Origin: Bryoerythrophyllum caledonicum
Lineage: Eukaryota > Streptophyta > Bryopsida > Pottiales > Pottiaceae
NCBI GenBank assembly: GCA_963971425.1
Contig: OZ020514.1
Location: 18,139,406-18,203,405 of the forward strand
Direction of reading: 5' to 3'
Length of the DNA stretch: 64,000 bases
The first letter of the stretch is position 1; every line of letters begins with the position of its first letter. The translations under genes were made by a program, and so were the position numbers. Positions 11,701-22,596 of the stretch are shown in pieces. Under the pieces are notes generated by a model. It saw only the letters and a list, made by a program, of their open reading frames with translations, had not been told where the DNA came from and ran no database searches.

Positions 11701-13364
11701 CACCAAAGTCGTCAGCAGCAGGCTTGTTCTTAATCGGCAAAACGTACAGATGCTGAAGCGAAGCTTGAAACGGCATCATCCGCTTCTGGTCAACGATCTC
11801 GCCAACACGTTTCTTCTTGAGCTTCCGATACACCACCACCCCGGGTGTGGCCCTATGCAGACGTTGAATTCCGACGACGAGGTCAATCTTCGCATCGTCG
11901 AGTCTCTTTACCGGGCGCGTACCAAATACATGCAGACTCGAGAATTCTTTCTCGTACAACGCCCTCACTTTCTGCAGGTCCTGTGCTGAATACTTCGAAA
12001 CAGAACTGCTCGATAACATCACGGCCTGAGCCAATGAGAAGTCTTCAATCTTGGGATCTGACTTCTTCCGTTGTTTCTTCGTGTCCCCAACTCCTGAAGT
12101 CTCCCCAGCTGCCTGTGACGGCCTCTTCTTCTTTCTGGGAGGTGTAGGCGGATCTTGCTTGGCCAACTCGCTATTGGCAGCATCACGACAAGCTCGGAGC
12201 TCCGCCCAACTGTCAATAATTCGATCAACGTCAGGTCTTGTCCTAGCAATAGAAAAACCATGATCTCTAACCAAAGTACAAGGTCGGGGGACCATATCCT
12301 TTGATGATACAAAAAGACTGTAGATCCTCGAACACTTCACACTTGCAACAAACTCCTTAATTACAAGAACAACAGTGTCTGGAATTCCAGGCACGTCCAC
12401 CACATCCAGCACCTCCACGTTCTGAATCGTAAGCGCTATCGTTTCTTCATGTTCCTCGGCGACATCGGCTACAAACATAACTGGCGCAATTTGGATTGTC
12501 CGCTTCGAATCATCCCGAACCCAAGCGAGACTCCATTCGGTGACATAACTTGCTATGAACAAGGCGCTCGGTTTAGGTTCTTCAAATGTGCGGCCAACGG
12601 CCTTGACACCACAGTTCACTGCATCACGGATGCAGTGAGGACGCCAGTCCTTGTTTGTCTCCAACCACGGAATCAAGTTTGCACTGCTCATACAAACAGA
12701 ATGGTCAGATCAAACGGCATGATGGGATAGGGATCTACCGATCAAAACTAAACCAGACGTCGCAAAGTATCCACGCAAAGGGATAGGAAGATCTATCGAT
12801 CCACAAACTCTCAAGCATCAGAAGCCCACCGCAATGTGGGATAGGAATATATTCCGATCAAGAAAGAGCCTCTCAACTAATATAGATTCTAAGACCCCAC
12901 ATGGATATATGGGAAGATCTACCGATCCACAAACTCTCAAGCAACCCAAGCCCACAGCAGAGTGGGATAGGAATATATTCCGATCAACAAATAGCCTCTG
13001 AACCAACACCGATCCTATGACCTAACAAGGATAGATGGGAAGATCTACCGATCCACAAACTCTTAAGCAACCCAAGCCCACCGCAGAGTAGGATAGGAAT
13101 ATATTCCTATCATCTAAAACCCTAAACCTCAAGGAGATATCGCTATGTCCATTGATAAAGGAAGTGCTTTGGAAACCTTTCTATCAATAAGGAGAGATAC
13201 ATTGAATTTTCTATCTACTGCACCTTGAATTGCAATGCATAACATAACTAAGCGTAGTGAATATCATATGATATTCATTGATCTACGTTCCTGTGTATGA
13301 CAACAGAGATAATTCAGAGCATGGAATCTTACTTGACGGGGTTTTCTGAGGTGGTTTCGTACAT
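8777..13364 (-). CDS. Multi-exon gene with possible ParB-like fold and Rossmann-type glycine loop
   Basis: Exons read on the minus strand: 13364-13333 (from ATG), 12683-11330, 10882-9437 and 9313-8777. Every junction is GT...AG and keeps frame: donors GTAAGATT, GTAAGTCT and GTAAGTGG; acceptors after GAGCAG, GTGCAG and TTGCAG. Exon 2 has a Lys-rich segment (PPRKKKRPSQAAG) and then HYVIIGGQHCVAAHKVL, which resembles the G-x-H-R-x-x-A motif of ParB/sulfiredoxin-like proteins. Joining exons 3 and 4 gives VNIGGGPAITW followed by QVIEVVYSKDERLA. This looks like a SAM-binding glycine loop with a following acidic strand, as in DNA or other methyltransferases, but I see no DPPY/SPPY or PCQ motif. The C-terminus is a Glu/Asp repeat tail. 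One in-frame TAG (11510-11512) interrupts exon 2, with open frame continuing for 60 codons to a good donor. The function is inferred and uncertain; the exon structure is much firmer. Confidence 0.6.
9410..9429. repeat. Intronic palindrome GATCGAAATATATTCCTATC
   Basis: Lies in the 123-bp intron 9436-9314, two bases after the donor hexamer on the minus strand. The core is the ATATAT variant. Confidence 0.85.
10948..11261. repeat. Five palindromes inside one intron
   Basis: Copies lie at 10948-10967, 10983-11002, 11036-11055, 11188-11207 and 11242-11261, all inside the intron 11329-10883. Three have the AGATCT core, one has GATATT and one has ATATAT. The 10983 and 11036 copies share longer flanks and look like a local tandem duplication. 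Confidence 0.85.
12722..13111. repeat. Tandem ~122-bp units, each with two palindromes, inside an intron
   Basis: Three units begin near 12782, 12905 and 13030. Each has an AGATCT-core palindrome (GATCTATCGATC or GATCTACCGATC type), then CACAAACTCTCAAGCA and CCCACCGCAGAGTGGG, then an ATATAT-core palindrome (12840-12859, 12966-12985, 13092-13111). All lie in the intron between the predicted first and second coding exons. Confidence 0.85.
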
Positions 13365-13875
13365 CGTGCTGCGTCCAAAACAGTGCGCAATCTGAAGATC
13401 ACAAGAAAATTAGTCGTTATTGATTAGTTACATGATTAATACGTAACTAGTATAATCAGATTGATATTCATTTAAGGAACTCTATTCCGAAGTGGAAAAA
13501 AAAATAACTGGAGAGAATCATAACCTAGGTTTAGAACGCTCTTTTGGTTCTAAAATCCTTCAAGTATGCAAGAAAAAGCTGAGGAATAAGAATGAGCGCT
13601 GAAATTACCTTTGTCTGTATGAATCAGCACGTCGAGGCACCCGCTGGTTAGCACTAGGGTTGCACCCGTTGGACGCACCCCTTAGCTGCAGTCGCTCGCT
13701 CGCTTCGTCTGTAATCAGAGCGCTGAAATTACCTTCGCTCGCTCGAACAATTTTTCGCTTGCTCGCTCTCTTAGAACCCTCAAACACCGGCGCTGCTCGT
13801 GCTCCTCCTAGAACGTCCGACGATGCTCTTGATCGAGCTCACGAAATCCCCTTCGACCGAAACTAACACCTCGCA
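13112..13875. other. 5' region of the minus-strand gene
   Basis: Contains the short predicted first coding exon (59 bp open from about 13391 down to 13333, bounded by TTCAG and GTAAGATT). A further GTAATT donor lies near 13610, which could end an untranslated or earlier exon. A CCCTAAAC-like stretch occurs at about 13118-13133. No promoter element could be called with confidence. Confidence 0.4.
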
Positions 13876-13879
13876 CTCT

Positions 13880-15140
13880 TGTTGTATGTATAGTTGTAGG
13901 TTGGAAATATATATATATATATAATGTATCGATAGAATATTATATATATATATATATATAACATCTGTGTATGTAAAGTAACATAGTTATAGGTTGGATA
14001 TATTTAAATATATAAAATGCATCAATATATAATTATTGTATGTTGTATATATGTATAAAATATATGTTTGTATAGTTGTATGTTGTTTATAAAGATATAA
14101 ATCGTATGGAGATATAATTGTGTGTTGAATATATATAAAACATCTGTGTATGTATAGTTGTAGGTTGTATATATATATAAACATATAAAATGTATCGATA
14201 TATAATTCTTGTATGTTGTATATATATATATACATATAACATCTGTGTATGTATAGTAACATAGTTGTATGTTGGATATATATATATATATAAAATGTAT
14301 CGATATATAATTCTTGTATGTTGTATATATGTATAAAATGTATGTATGTATAGTTGTATGTTGTATATATAGGTATAAATCATATGGAGTTATAATTGTG
14401 TGTTGTATATATATATATAACATCTGTGTATGTATAGTTGTAGGTTGGAAATATATACATGTATAAAATGTATTGATATATAATTATTGCATCTTGTATA
14501 TATGACTAAAATGTATGTATATATAATATATGTGAATAAAATGTATGTATGTATATCCTCAGCCCCACTAAGATTTTCTCCTCCCTTCTCACTCTCTCCC
14601 CCCCCACCTCCCACTCCTCTTAGTTACCCCTATGGGATGACAGACTCACTGGTTTTCTGATACCTGTTTTATAGTGTCTACCCTCAAAAGGGGGAAGTAG
14701 TCCCAACTTACTAATTCCCTGTCCGGTGGACATGGTCTTAGTAGTGGAACGAACAGACACTTTATTCACGTCGGCCCCTTCTATGGGGACCGACTTTCTT
14801 CTTCTTCTTCTTATGTATGTATAGTTGTATGTTGAATATATAGATATAAATTGTATGGAGATATAATTGTGTGTTGTATATATATATAACATTTGTGTAT
14901 GTATAGTTGTAGGTGGTATATATATATAAATATATAAAATGTATCGATATATAATTCTTGTATGTTGTATATATGTATAAAATGTATGTTTGTATAGTTG
15001 TATGTTGTATATAAAGATATAAATCGTATGGAGATATAATTTTGTGTTGTATATATATATATGTAAGATCTGTGTATGTATAGTTGTATGTTGGATATAT
15101 ATATATATAAATGTATAAAATGTATCGATATATAATTGTA
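13880..15140. repeat. AT-rich minisatellite of TATGTATAGTTGTATGTTG units
   Basis: Tandem units of about 60-70 bp combine TGTATGTATAGTTGTATGTTG-like blocks, (TA)n tracts and AAAATGTATCGATATATAATT. The apparent minus-strand ORFs here are repeat translations rich in Tyr and Ile and are not genes. A non-repetitive, more GC-rich block (about 14551-14812) interrupts the array and ends in a (CTT)n tract. Confidence 0.9.
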
Positions 15141-15860
15141 TGTTGTATGTATAATTCTAGTAATTTCTATTCAATCTTTCATTCTAATTCTTTATTCCAT
15201 TTTTTGATTCTAGTTTTTTTCATTCAATCTTTCATTCTATTTCTATATTCTATTTTGTGATTCTAGTTATCTCTATTCAATCTTTCATTCTATTTCTTTA
15301 TTCTATTTTTTGATTCTCTCTTCTATTTTGTGATTCTAATTATTTCTATGCAATCTTTCATTCTATTTCTTTATTCTTTTTTATATTTTAGTTATTTTTA
15401 TTCAAGCTTTCATTCTATTTCTTTATTCGATTTTGTGATTCTAATTATCTCTATTTAATCAAGTTTCATTCTATTTCTTTATTCTATTTTTTTATTTTAT
15501 TTTCTATTTTGTGATTCTAATTATTTCTATTCAATCTTTCATTCTAATTCTTTATTCCATTTATTGATTCTAGTTTTTTTCATTCAATCTTTCATTCTAT
15601 TTCTCTATTCTATTTTGTGATTCTAATTATTTCTATGCAATCTTTCAATCTAATTCTTTATTCCATTTATTGATTCTAGTTTTTTTCATTCAATCTTTCA
15701 TTCTATTTCTCTATTCTATTTTGTGATTCTAATTATTTCTATGCAATCTTTCATTCTAGTTCTTTATTCTATTTTTTGATTCTCTTTTCTATTTTGTGAT
15801 TCTAATTTTTTATATTCAATCCTTCATTAGAATAATTCTCAATTTTATTTGTATTCAATC
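15140..15860. repeat. T-rich minisatellite, ATTCAATCTTTCATTCTATTT type
   Basis: Tandem units of roughly 55-60 bp composed of CAATCTTTCATTCTA, TTTCTTTATTCTATTTT and TGATTCTAGTTATTT. It adjoins the previous array directly and has no coding potential. Confidence 0.85.
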
Positions 15861-16950
15861 TTTCATTAGACTAATTCAAACCGTCGGATGTCAATGAGCA
15901 CTTGTGGTGCACCGTGGGATGCTCATGAGAACTACAGATCTTCATCATTAAATTCCGACCATTTAATTGTCAAGAACCGTTACACTCAAGATTCCATTTC
16001 ATCTGCCAATCATTACAACAAACGCTATTCTCCATCCCCGCCAAAATGGTCAATCATTCTATGATGCCAAGAATTGGACGTACAATTTCCCGCTCAAGTT
16101 TGAAAGGAGACGCTCCATCCCTGAATTGAAGCAATTTCAAGTCTTATTTTTCAGCACTACAGCAAGTGGTAGGCATCGTGTGTAGTAAGGCGCAATTAGG
16201 TTGACAGAACGTTAGAGCGAATGTTAGATGGAGAACGTGAGGGACGTGGTCAGGGAGTTTGTATTCAAGGCAACAGAGCTTGAGCATGCGTTGTATCGAG
16301 TGTGGTGTTGGAGTATGAGCGCTTAAGCGTTAGTAGATGCTGGCGCCTTCAGCGCAAGCTTGGTCGTGGGTGTTTGTGCGTGGAGTTGGATTGTGTTCAT
16401 TGATGCTATTGTCTGGAGCTCGATCGTGATCCATCTCTGCATAGTTTCGCCTCAACAACGGTACCATCGCCTCTCTCTTTCAGCATTTCTTCTACGAGTG
16501 CGTTTGTTATCTCAAACATTAGGAAATTGCTATGACGTTGTTCATCCGATGTGTTAAGGTTGATTTTGTCTCCTGAACTTCAACGTTGATCACTTCCATA
16601 CTATTCAATTCTATATACGAGTAGAATTGAATTGTTGAATGCCTCGAATTCCGAGGCTCTCTCAATTTGTATGTGAATGTAATAAAGCTTGTGGTATGGA
16701 TTCATACTTCGCACAATTCTATCGATTCTTCTCCAGTGACAATGTTGTCCTACAACATTGACTTCATTGACTAGGCACATGATTCCGTTCCAGTGTCGAC
16801 TTATTTGTATATAGAATTAATCTTGTGGTATGGATTCATACATCGCACAATACTATTGGTTTTGTTCCAGTGTCAATGTTGTTTCCATTCCGATAGAATA
16901 GTGCACTAACTCGAGGTATATTAATAACCACCAGACCCTCTCGTTGCTTT
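15861..16950. other. Spacer with no gene recognised
   Basis: Short plus-strand ORFs (72 and 65 codons) have no family signature. A segment from 16640 to 16880 contains two similar blocks (TTGTGGTATGGATTCATAC and CAGTGTC/CAGTGAC with AATGTTGT), which look like a local duplication. Confidence 0.35.
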
Positions 16951-16954
16951 CGTT

Positions 16955-17472
16955 GATCGAAAGATCTTTTGATCTCCTCATCAAAAACTTCTAGGGGAGG
17001 GGGACCTTGCACATAGGAAGATCTTTCGATCCTCTACAATTCTTTAATAGTCCATCGCTCCTAAATATTTGATAAGAGTGAGACGGTGTGGATGGGAAGA
17101 TCTTTCGATCCATTTCATCGACCCTCTTGATCGAAAGATCTTTCGATCTCACTTGGTTCGTCTAAGGTTTTTTCGAGACCTCCCGGATTGGAGTTTCTTT
17201 CAAACTCCCTCGTAGATAATTTTGTTGTGTTTGAGACCTAAAGATTGGTAGATCATTTAATCACTGTCATGGTTAACTTTGATTTGTGAGGGACCTTGGA
17301 GATTGGAAGATTATCGATCCGCTTAATGTTCCGGTAAGTCTCTAGGATGACCCTGTAGATAGGAAGATCTTTCGATCTGTCTTATGGTTTACTATGGCTA
17401 CTGAGTAACTTTGTAGGTTGGATGATCTTTGAGTCCCTTGGAGGGCCCACTAAATAGGAAGGTATTTCGATC
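16955..17472. repeat. Cluster of six AGATCT-centred palindromes
   Basis: Copies lie near 16955-16974, 17012-17032, 17091-17110, 17129-17148, 17358-17377 and 17453-17472. The copy at 17129, GATCGAAAGATCTTTCGATC, is a perfect 20-bp palindrome. The others mostly pair one GATAGGA half with one TTCGATC half. The cluster ends just before the second DUF7869 copy. Confidence 0.85.
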
Positions 17473-17546
17473 TTTCTTGTGGTCGACTTGTCTCTCAGGG
17501 TGAGTGTGAATTTTGCCGGATATGTTGATCTGTCAATCTCTCTTCT

Positions 17547-20500
17547 GTGCCTGATGGTGTTCTTGTCCGGTTGTTGATCGACTATTTTGAATGCTTGCGC
17601 AGGGCCATTATCAAACCAATTAGGATGTTTTCTTCTTGTGCCCGTGACAATGGCATGCAAGACCGCCGAGGTGAACTAGCTCCAGGAATGGATGTTCTGC
17701 TTTGCTATGCCGGCCATGGGGTTGTGGGACGCGCCACTGTTATTGAAGCAGCCCCCTCAGGGCGTTGGCTTGGCGTTGACATCAACGTTCACATGCCTCA
17801 GATGACTCTTCTCCGACCTATGGAAATTTGTCCTGCGGCTCGATGTCGTTTGATTCACCCAGTCCAAGAGGGTCTTACTTTGTTGGCTGATTCAATCGGT
17901 AGAACTATTCTTTGGGTGTCAGCATGCGTTGTCCTTCCAGATGAGCCAGTATCAGTCGACCCAGAACTTGATGGCAGTTCCGAATCTGCGGACTCTCGTC
18001 CGTTCTTTCCGTAGGAGGAATGGGTGGGGATGGTGGTGATACACTATAATTGCGATGGACTTCCGATTGCATCTGGTCGCATTGATTGCGCCCTACCTGC
18101 TGAGCCTTTCCAGGACAATACATTGGGGGAGGGGAACATTGGCGTCACTGTCTTTGACGTATTCATCGAAGATCGTAACGACATCATGAGCCATCAGAGG
18201 TGGCCCATTCTTGATTGTAGATTCGATGGGGGGCGTGGTCTGAGCGAGACAATGGACCACTTCATCCGACTTCCTCCTCCTGTGGACCCCAACGCCCACC
18301 TTGGTGGTCGTCTGAAAGCAGCATACCGCTTTGTTCGTCGCAAACCGCAAATAGAGGAAAAGTTCACCTCTTATGCAAAGAAGACTCTCTCCGAAGCAAT
18401 TCAGGCGGTCAGTTCATTGTCATGTTGTCCTGACGAATGCGTCAGATTATTCCGGCCCCAAGATATGCTCCACATTCGGCAGAAGTTCTGGCTGAAAGAT
18501 TTCGATGACCGACGGGAGTATAGTAGAGCTGTGGATGGGCAATTGCATTACTTGGGAAATAATAGGAAAAGAAAGTATGTGACTCTGCTTGGACAAGATG
18601 TCTGCTCAACAGCATGGTACCGGATCCATGGTATTCCAAAGTCAACGTTCCACACCTATATTGACCAGTACAAGCTGGGCATCATTTCGTCAACGCATGG
18701 GATCAAAGGCGTCAAACATCCGCGCCTCCGAACCGTGCAAGCCATGGGTACAATTTCTGCTATCATAAGTGAGAACGCTGATCACATGCCTCATCAAATG
18801 CGCACGACTGTACCAGGGCGGATAGACACATTGAAGTTTTTGCCCTCTCGGCATAGTTGGAAGAGGATCCAGGCTGACGCCACAGAGGTATTACTCGACA
18901 CAGTTCACCTCAATTTAATCTTTGACTCATTCAATGAACTGCTTTAGAGTCATTGTCAATGAGCTGCTTTAGAGGATAGGTAGATCTTCCTATCCTATTC
19001 ATGAGTTATTGCTTGGATTTTCTCACCTGTAAATGGCATCGATTCCATCTCCTGGTAGATAGGAAGATCTTTCGATCCCTTCACTGCCCACAATGACACG
19101 TTTCTTGATTTCTGTTGTTTGGCTTTGTCTGTAGACAAATCTACAGTATGGGTTGCCCATTGTTTCGCAGTCTGCTGTGAGTAGAATCAAGAAGGAGTTC
19201 TTCAACAACGTTGCGGTTAAGCCTGTTGGAAGTTCCTTTGCCAAGTGCACCGTCTGCGACACTCTTCAACAATTCATCAACAAATCGGTGAAGGGCTCTA
19301 CCGAGTATGTATCCTTCGTGAAACAACGGAGTCAGCACTTGAATCTTCAAGCTTCATGTAGGCGTGTGTACCATAATTGGAGAGAGGAGTCAAAGCGCAA
19401 TAAGGGGGAGATTCTTTGCATTATCCACGATAAAATGGATACAGCCAAGACTGCAATCCCGCGCATGCGTGTTTCCACCAAACTCACTTCACCTCTTGAT
19501 CAGCTCCCAATGAACGTCACCGGTATGGCGACGCATGGACATGGAGACGGTGCTTACGCCCACTATTCTACCGACTTGTGGCCAGGGGACTCAAATTACA
19601 CAATCTCATCCCTAGCGAGATTGCTTCGTCGTCTTGAAGAACCTCCCATTCGCGTTACGGGTAAACTTTTTCCTCACAAGCCGGCAAACTTGTTTTTTGA
19701 GGCTTTGCTGAAAGGAAAGTCTAGATATATGAACCTTTAACCTACGGTGGTACCAAACCACTCAATTGCAGTCGTCCCACTTCCCAAAAATCTGTATTTG
19801 CAGCTGGACAACTCCGCAAAGGACAATAAGAACCAGTTTCTCATGGCTTTCTTATTGATGTTGACTTATCGTAGGGTGTTCAAGGAAATCCAAGTTGGAT
19901 TCTTATTAGTCAGCCACACGCATGAGGATATCGATGCTTACTTCAGCCACTTATCGAAGGCCCTTAAGAATTGGAATACTTATGTGGTAGCGGATTTGAT
20001 GAGGTCTTTTATGGAATCGCAGGAGTTGGGCTTTATGCCCGAGTTTGTTCAGGAGGTTGCGGATTTCAAATCATTCGTCAAAGGCTTTCTATGTGACGGC
20101 CAATATACACTTACTGGTTTAGGAGATATGCACCTCTTCAAATTCTATGTAGATGATGATGGTTGGCCCGTCATGCGCTACAAAGAGAACGCAGTTGACA
20201 CTCACTCGCTACCCGGAAACAACTCTGGTATACGGCTTTGGAAGTCGGATGCCAACGGAAGTCCCAAGATACCTTCCGGCCTCCCAAAGCCAGTGCCTTT
20301 CAGGCGAGTGTGGGGAGACGAGGTTCCTTCTCCAACTAGCAATCAAGAAAAGGCAATTGAGAAGGCAAGAGAGAGGGTTTCCAAAGCAATTGATAAGAGG
20401 TCCTTCATTAAATCTGGAATTCAAGGTTATATAAAATTCTAGGAGAAGGGGATGGAAAAATGTGAGGGCTATCGACGTGATTTTCCACCGTATATTGCAT

Positions 20501-21003
20501 ACGGGAATGCAATTCTTGAGGAACTTGAGAAACCTTTTCCTTCCACGCCCCCGGCTTTGGTAGAAGGATTTTGGCCGATTCAAGATTGGAGTGCGATAAT
20601 TTCTGCTCCTTTGAGCCGTATTACTAGAGGAGATGTCACACGTGAAGATGAGGAGCCTGAACCTTTTTGTGGCCCACGTTCAAGCAGATCAAAGGTCGCT
20701 TTGAATCCATGGCGAGACATCGTTTCCGGATCTTGGGTCCTTCTCCGTCCATTTGACCTTGAGATTTATCCTGTCTGGTTAGGGAGAGCGCAATCAGCAG
20801 TCAATAGAGTAGTTGGTGATGAGCAATATGGAATGTTAATTATCCAATTCTCAGAGCCAAGAAATGCGTTCAAGAACCACAAGAAGAAGTACAAGGATTG
20901 TTGGTCGGCGACGTGGGTTCCGGAGAAACGACGTCCGGTGCACGTTCATGTTGATTCCGTCGTATTTTCTTCTTGGTCAAGTACATTGAACCCTCAGACT
21001 TGA
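17547..21003 (+). pseudogene. DUF7869-type transposase-like gene, copy 2, with one intron and three in-frame stops
   Basis: Exon 1 is 17547-18887 and exon 2 is 19135-21003. The frame holds throughout apart from TAG at 18012, TAA at 19738 and TAG at 20440. Recognisable parts, in order: an N-terminal domain (ELAPGMDVLLCYAGHG), a segment with ADHMPHQMR, CTVCDTL near 19250, IHDKMDTAKTAIPR near 19425 (first candidate acidic residue), LYLQLDNSAKDNKNQF near 19795, and LVSHTHEDIDAYFSHL near 19905. D...LDN...HTHEDID is the DUF7869 signature, which resembles an RNase H-fold DDE transposase (family knowledge and inference). The C-terminus (WLGRAQSAV) matches 4400-4580 of copy 1. Having stops but no frameshifts suggests recent inactivation. 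The start may be ATG at 17547 or 17650. Confidence 0.75.
18888..19134 (+). other. Predicted intron carrying two palindromes
   Basis: The donor ACAGAG|GTATTA and acceptor TCTGTAG|ACAAAT join in phase 0. Palindromes lie at 18975-18994 (GATAGGTAGATCTTCCTATC) and 19058-19077 (GATAGGAAGATCTTTCGATC). The paralogous copy near 2700-2760 runs straight through this point without an intron. Confidence 0.7.
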
Positions 21004-21119
21004 ACAATTCCACGGAGGGACCGAATAGCAACAATGACTAACCTTGAAGCTGCAAACGCGGCGGATCCTTGAGTTCAAAGACTAGACGACCTATCGATCC
21101 TCAGGCGATATCCTATATC

Positions 21120-21920
21120 GACCCTAAGTCTAGAAGATTGGAAGATCTATCGATCCCTACTCTATATGAATGTGTAAGATTTCACATCCTAATACATACG
21201 ATATTGAATTGCCTGTTGTTGTGATAAAAATTCTTTAGTAAATCAATCCTCTTTGGAAAAGCCTTTTGTGCCTACTGGGACCGATTGTATGTTACATTTG
21301 TTGGGTGCTTTTGAGTATAGGAGATAGGAAGATCTATCGATTGCACATATACCAGCATGTGTATGATTTGCGTATCTTAATTTATTCGGTTATGAATTTG
21401 CCTGTTGTTGTCATGAATTGTCTTCAGTGAATTAGTCCAAGAGATAGGAAGATCTATCGATTGGACCTATACCAGCATGTGTCTGATTTGCGTATCTTAA
21501 TACATTCGGTTATGAATTTGCCTATTGCTATCATAAATTGTCTTCAGTGAATCAGTCCAAGAGATAGGAAGATCTATCGATTGGACCTATACCAGCATGT
21601 GTCTGATTTGCGTATCTTAATACATTCGGTTATGAATTTGCCTATTGCTATCATAAATTGTCTTCAGTGAATCAGTCCAAGAGATAGGAAGATCTATTTA
21701 TCCCTCCTATACCTGCATGTGTCTGCTTTGCGTATCTTAATACATTCGGTTATGAATTTGCCTGTTGTTGTCATGAATTGTCTTCAGTGAATCAGTCCAA
21801 GAGACAGGAAGATTTATCTATCCCTCCTATATCTGCATGTGTCAGATTTCTACATCTCAATTTATTCTATTATTGATTTGCCTGTTGCGGTCATGATTTA
21901 TCTTTAATGTCTCGGCCTTT
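21120..21920. repeat. Tandem 120-bp repeats, each with a palindrome
   Basis: Units beginning at about 21322, 21441, 21561, 21681 and 21801 contain GAGATAGGAAGATCTATCGATT, then CAGCATGTGTCTGATTTGCG, CATTCGGTTATGAATTTGCC and CTTCAGTGAATCAGTCCAA. The 21441 and 21561 units are almost identical. A separate palindrome copy lies near 21135-21154. The array follows directly on the DUF7869 copy 2 gene. Confidence 0.85.
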
Positions 21921-22560
21921 TTTTAAATTGCTTATTGTGTCTACTGGATCCGACTGTATGCCACATTTGTTTCCTACCGGATTGTTCTCGCATGTACTAC
22001 TAGCATGTCCCCCTTGATCTGCTTTGGAACATCAGCAGTTGTTTTTTAAAGGATCCATTCACCCTTATTTATCATACGTTATTCTTTCCTCATACTTTTG
22101 AGGGATTCACTTCCAAGTTCTCTAGGTACAGTTGGTCACATCGGAAGATCCTCCTATATGTGAATGCAAGGGCACATGATACCATTTCACACCCATTAAT
22201 GTTTCCAACGCTTCTTCCATAAAGCTCCTTCCTTTCAGAAGAATTTCACCATCTTCGATTTCTTCGATAGATCTCCCGATGCACCTTTGTGCCATATTTT
22301 TTGCACATTCTCTTGATGACTAAATCTAGACTTTGACCATTCTGGACTATTCAAAGTCTAGATTTAGTTAAATGTGGCATATTTCCGCATTTGAAGCCAT
22401 TTCCTCACCTATGGATTAGCCCACCAAGGATCAACCTTTAATCACTAGGGTAATTTATTGTTTGACTTGGCAGCCTAGATGGCAAGAGAATGACGCATTG
22501 TGCGTCTTAGGGTGGAATGCTTAATAAACAATAACAGAGCCATCGTGGTTTGTCGTACAG
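21921..22560. other. Spacer with a strong hairpin
   Basis: No gene is visible. Positions 22320-22336 (CTAAATCTAGACTTTGA) and 22351-22367 form a perfect 17-bp inverted repeat around a 14-base loop. Weaker pairing extends to about 22303 and 22378. It could be a small MITE-like relic or a structured RNA signal; no TSD was identified. Confidence 0.5.
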
Positions 22561-22596
22561 ACGCCAATCTCAACCGAGCTATCTCCCTCCGTGGTA

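Noticed and set aside
13987-14892. Minus-strand Tyr/Ile-rich ORFs
   Set aside because: They arise from the AT-rich minisatellite and change frame with each unit.
18888-19134. Reading the gap as a simple insertion of a mobile element in DUF7869 copy 2
   Set aside because: It has consensus GT and AG borders in matching phase and no target duplication, so an intron is the better description, although its origin may be an insertion.
17547-21003. Alternative genetic code (TAA/TAG read as Gln, as in some ulvophyte algae)
   Set aside because: The in-frame stops do not fall at conserved Gln positions (one replaces Trp beside PCQ in the DNMT), TGA stops also occur in the relics, and frameshifts are frequent elsewhere.
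7265-21820. Palindromes read as a CRISPR array
   Set aside because: Spacing is irregular, the motif varies, copies are scattered over 14 kb in introns of a eukaryotic genome, and there are no unique equal-length spacers.
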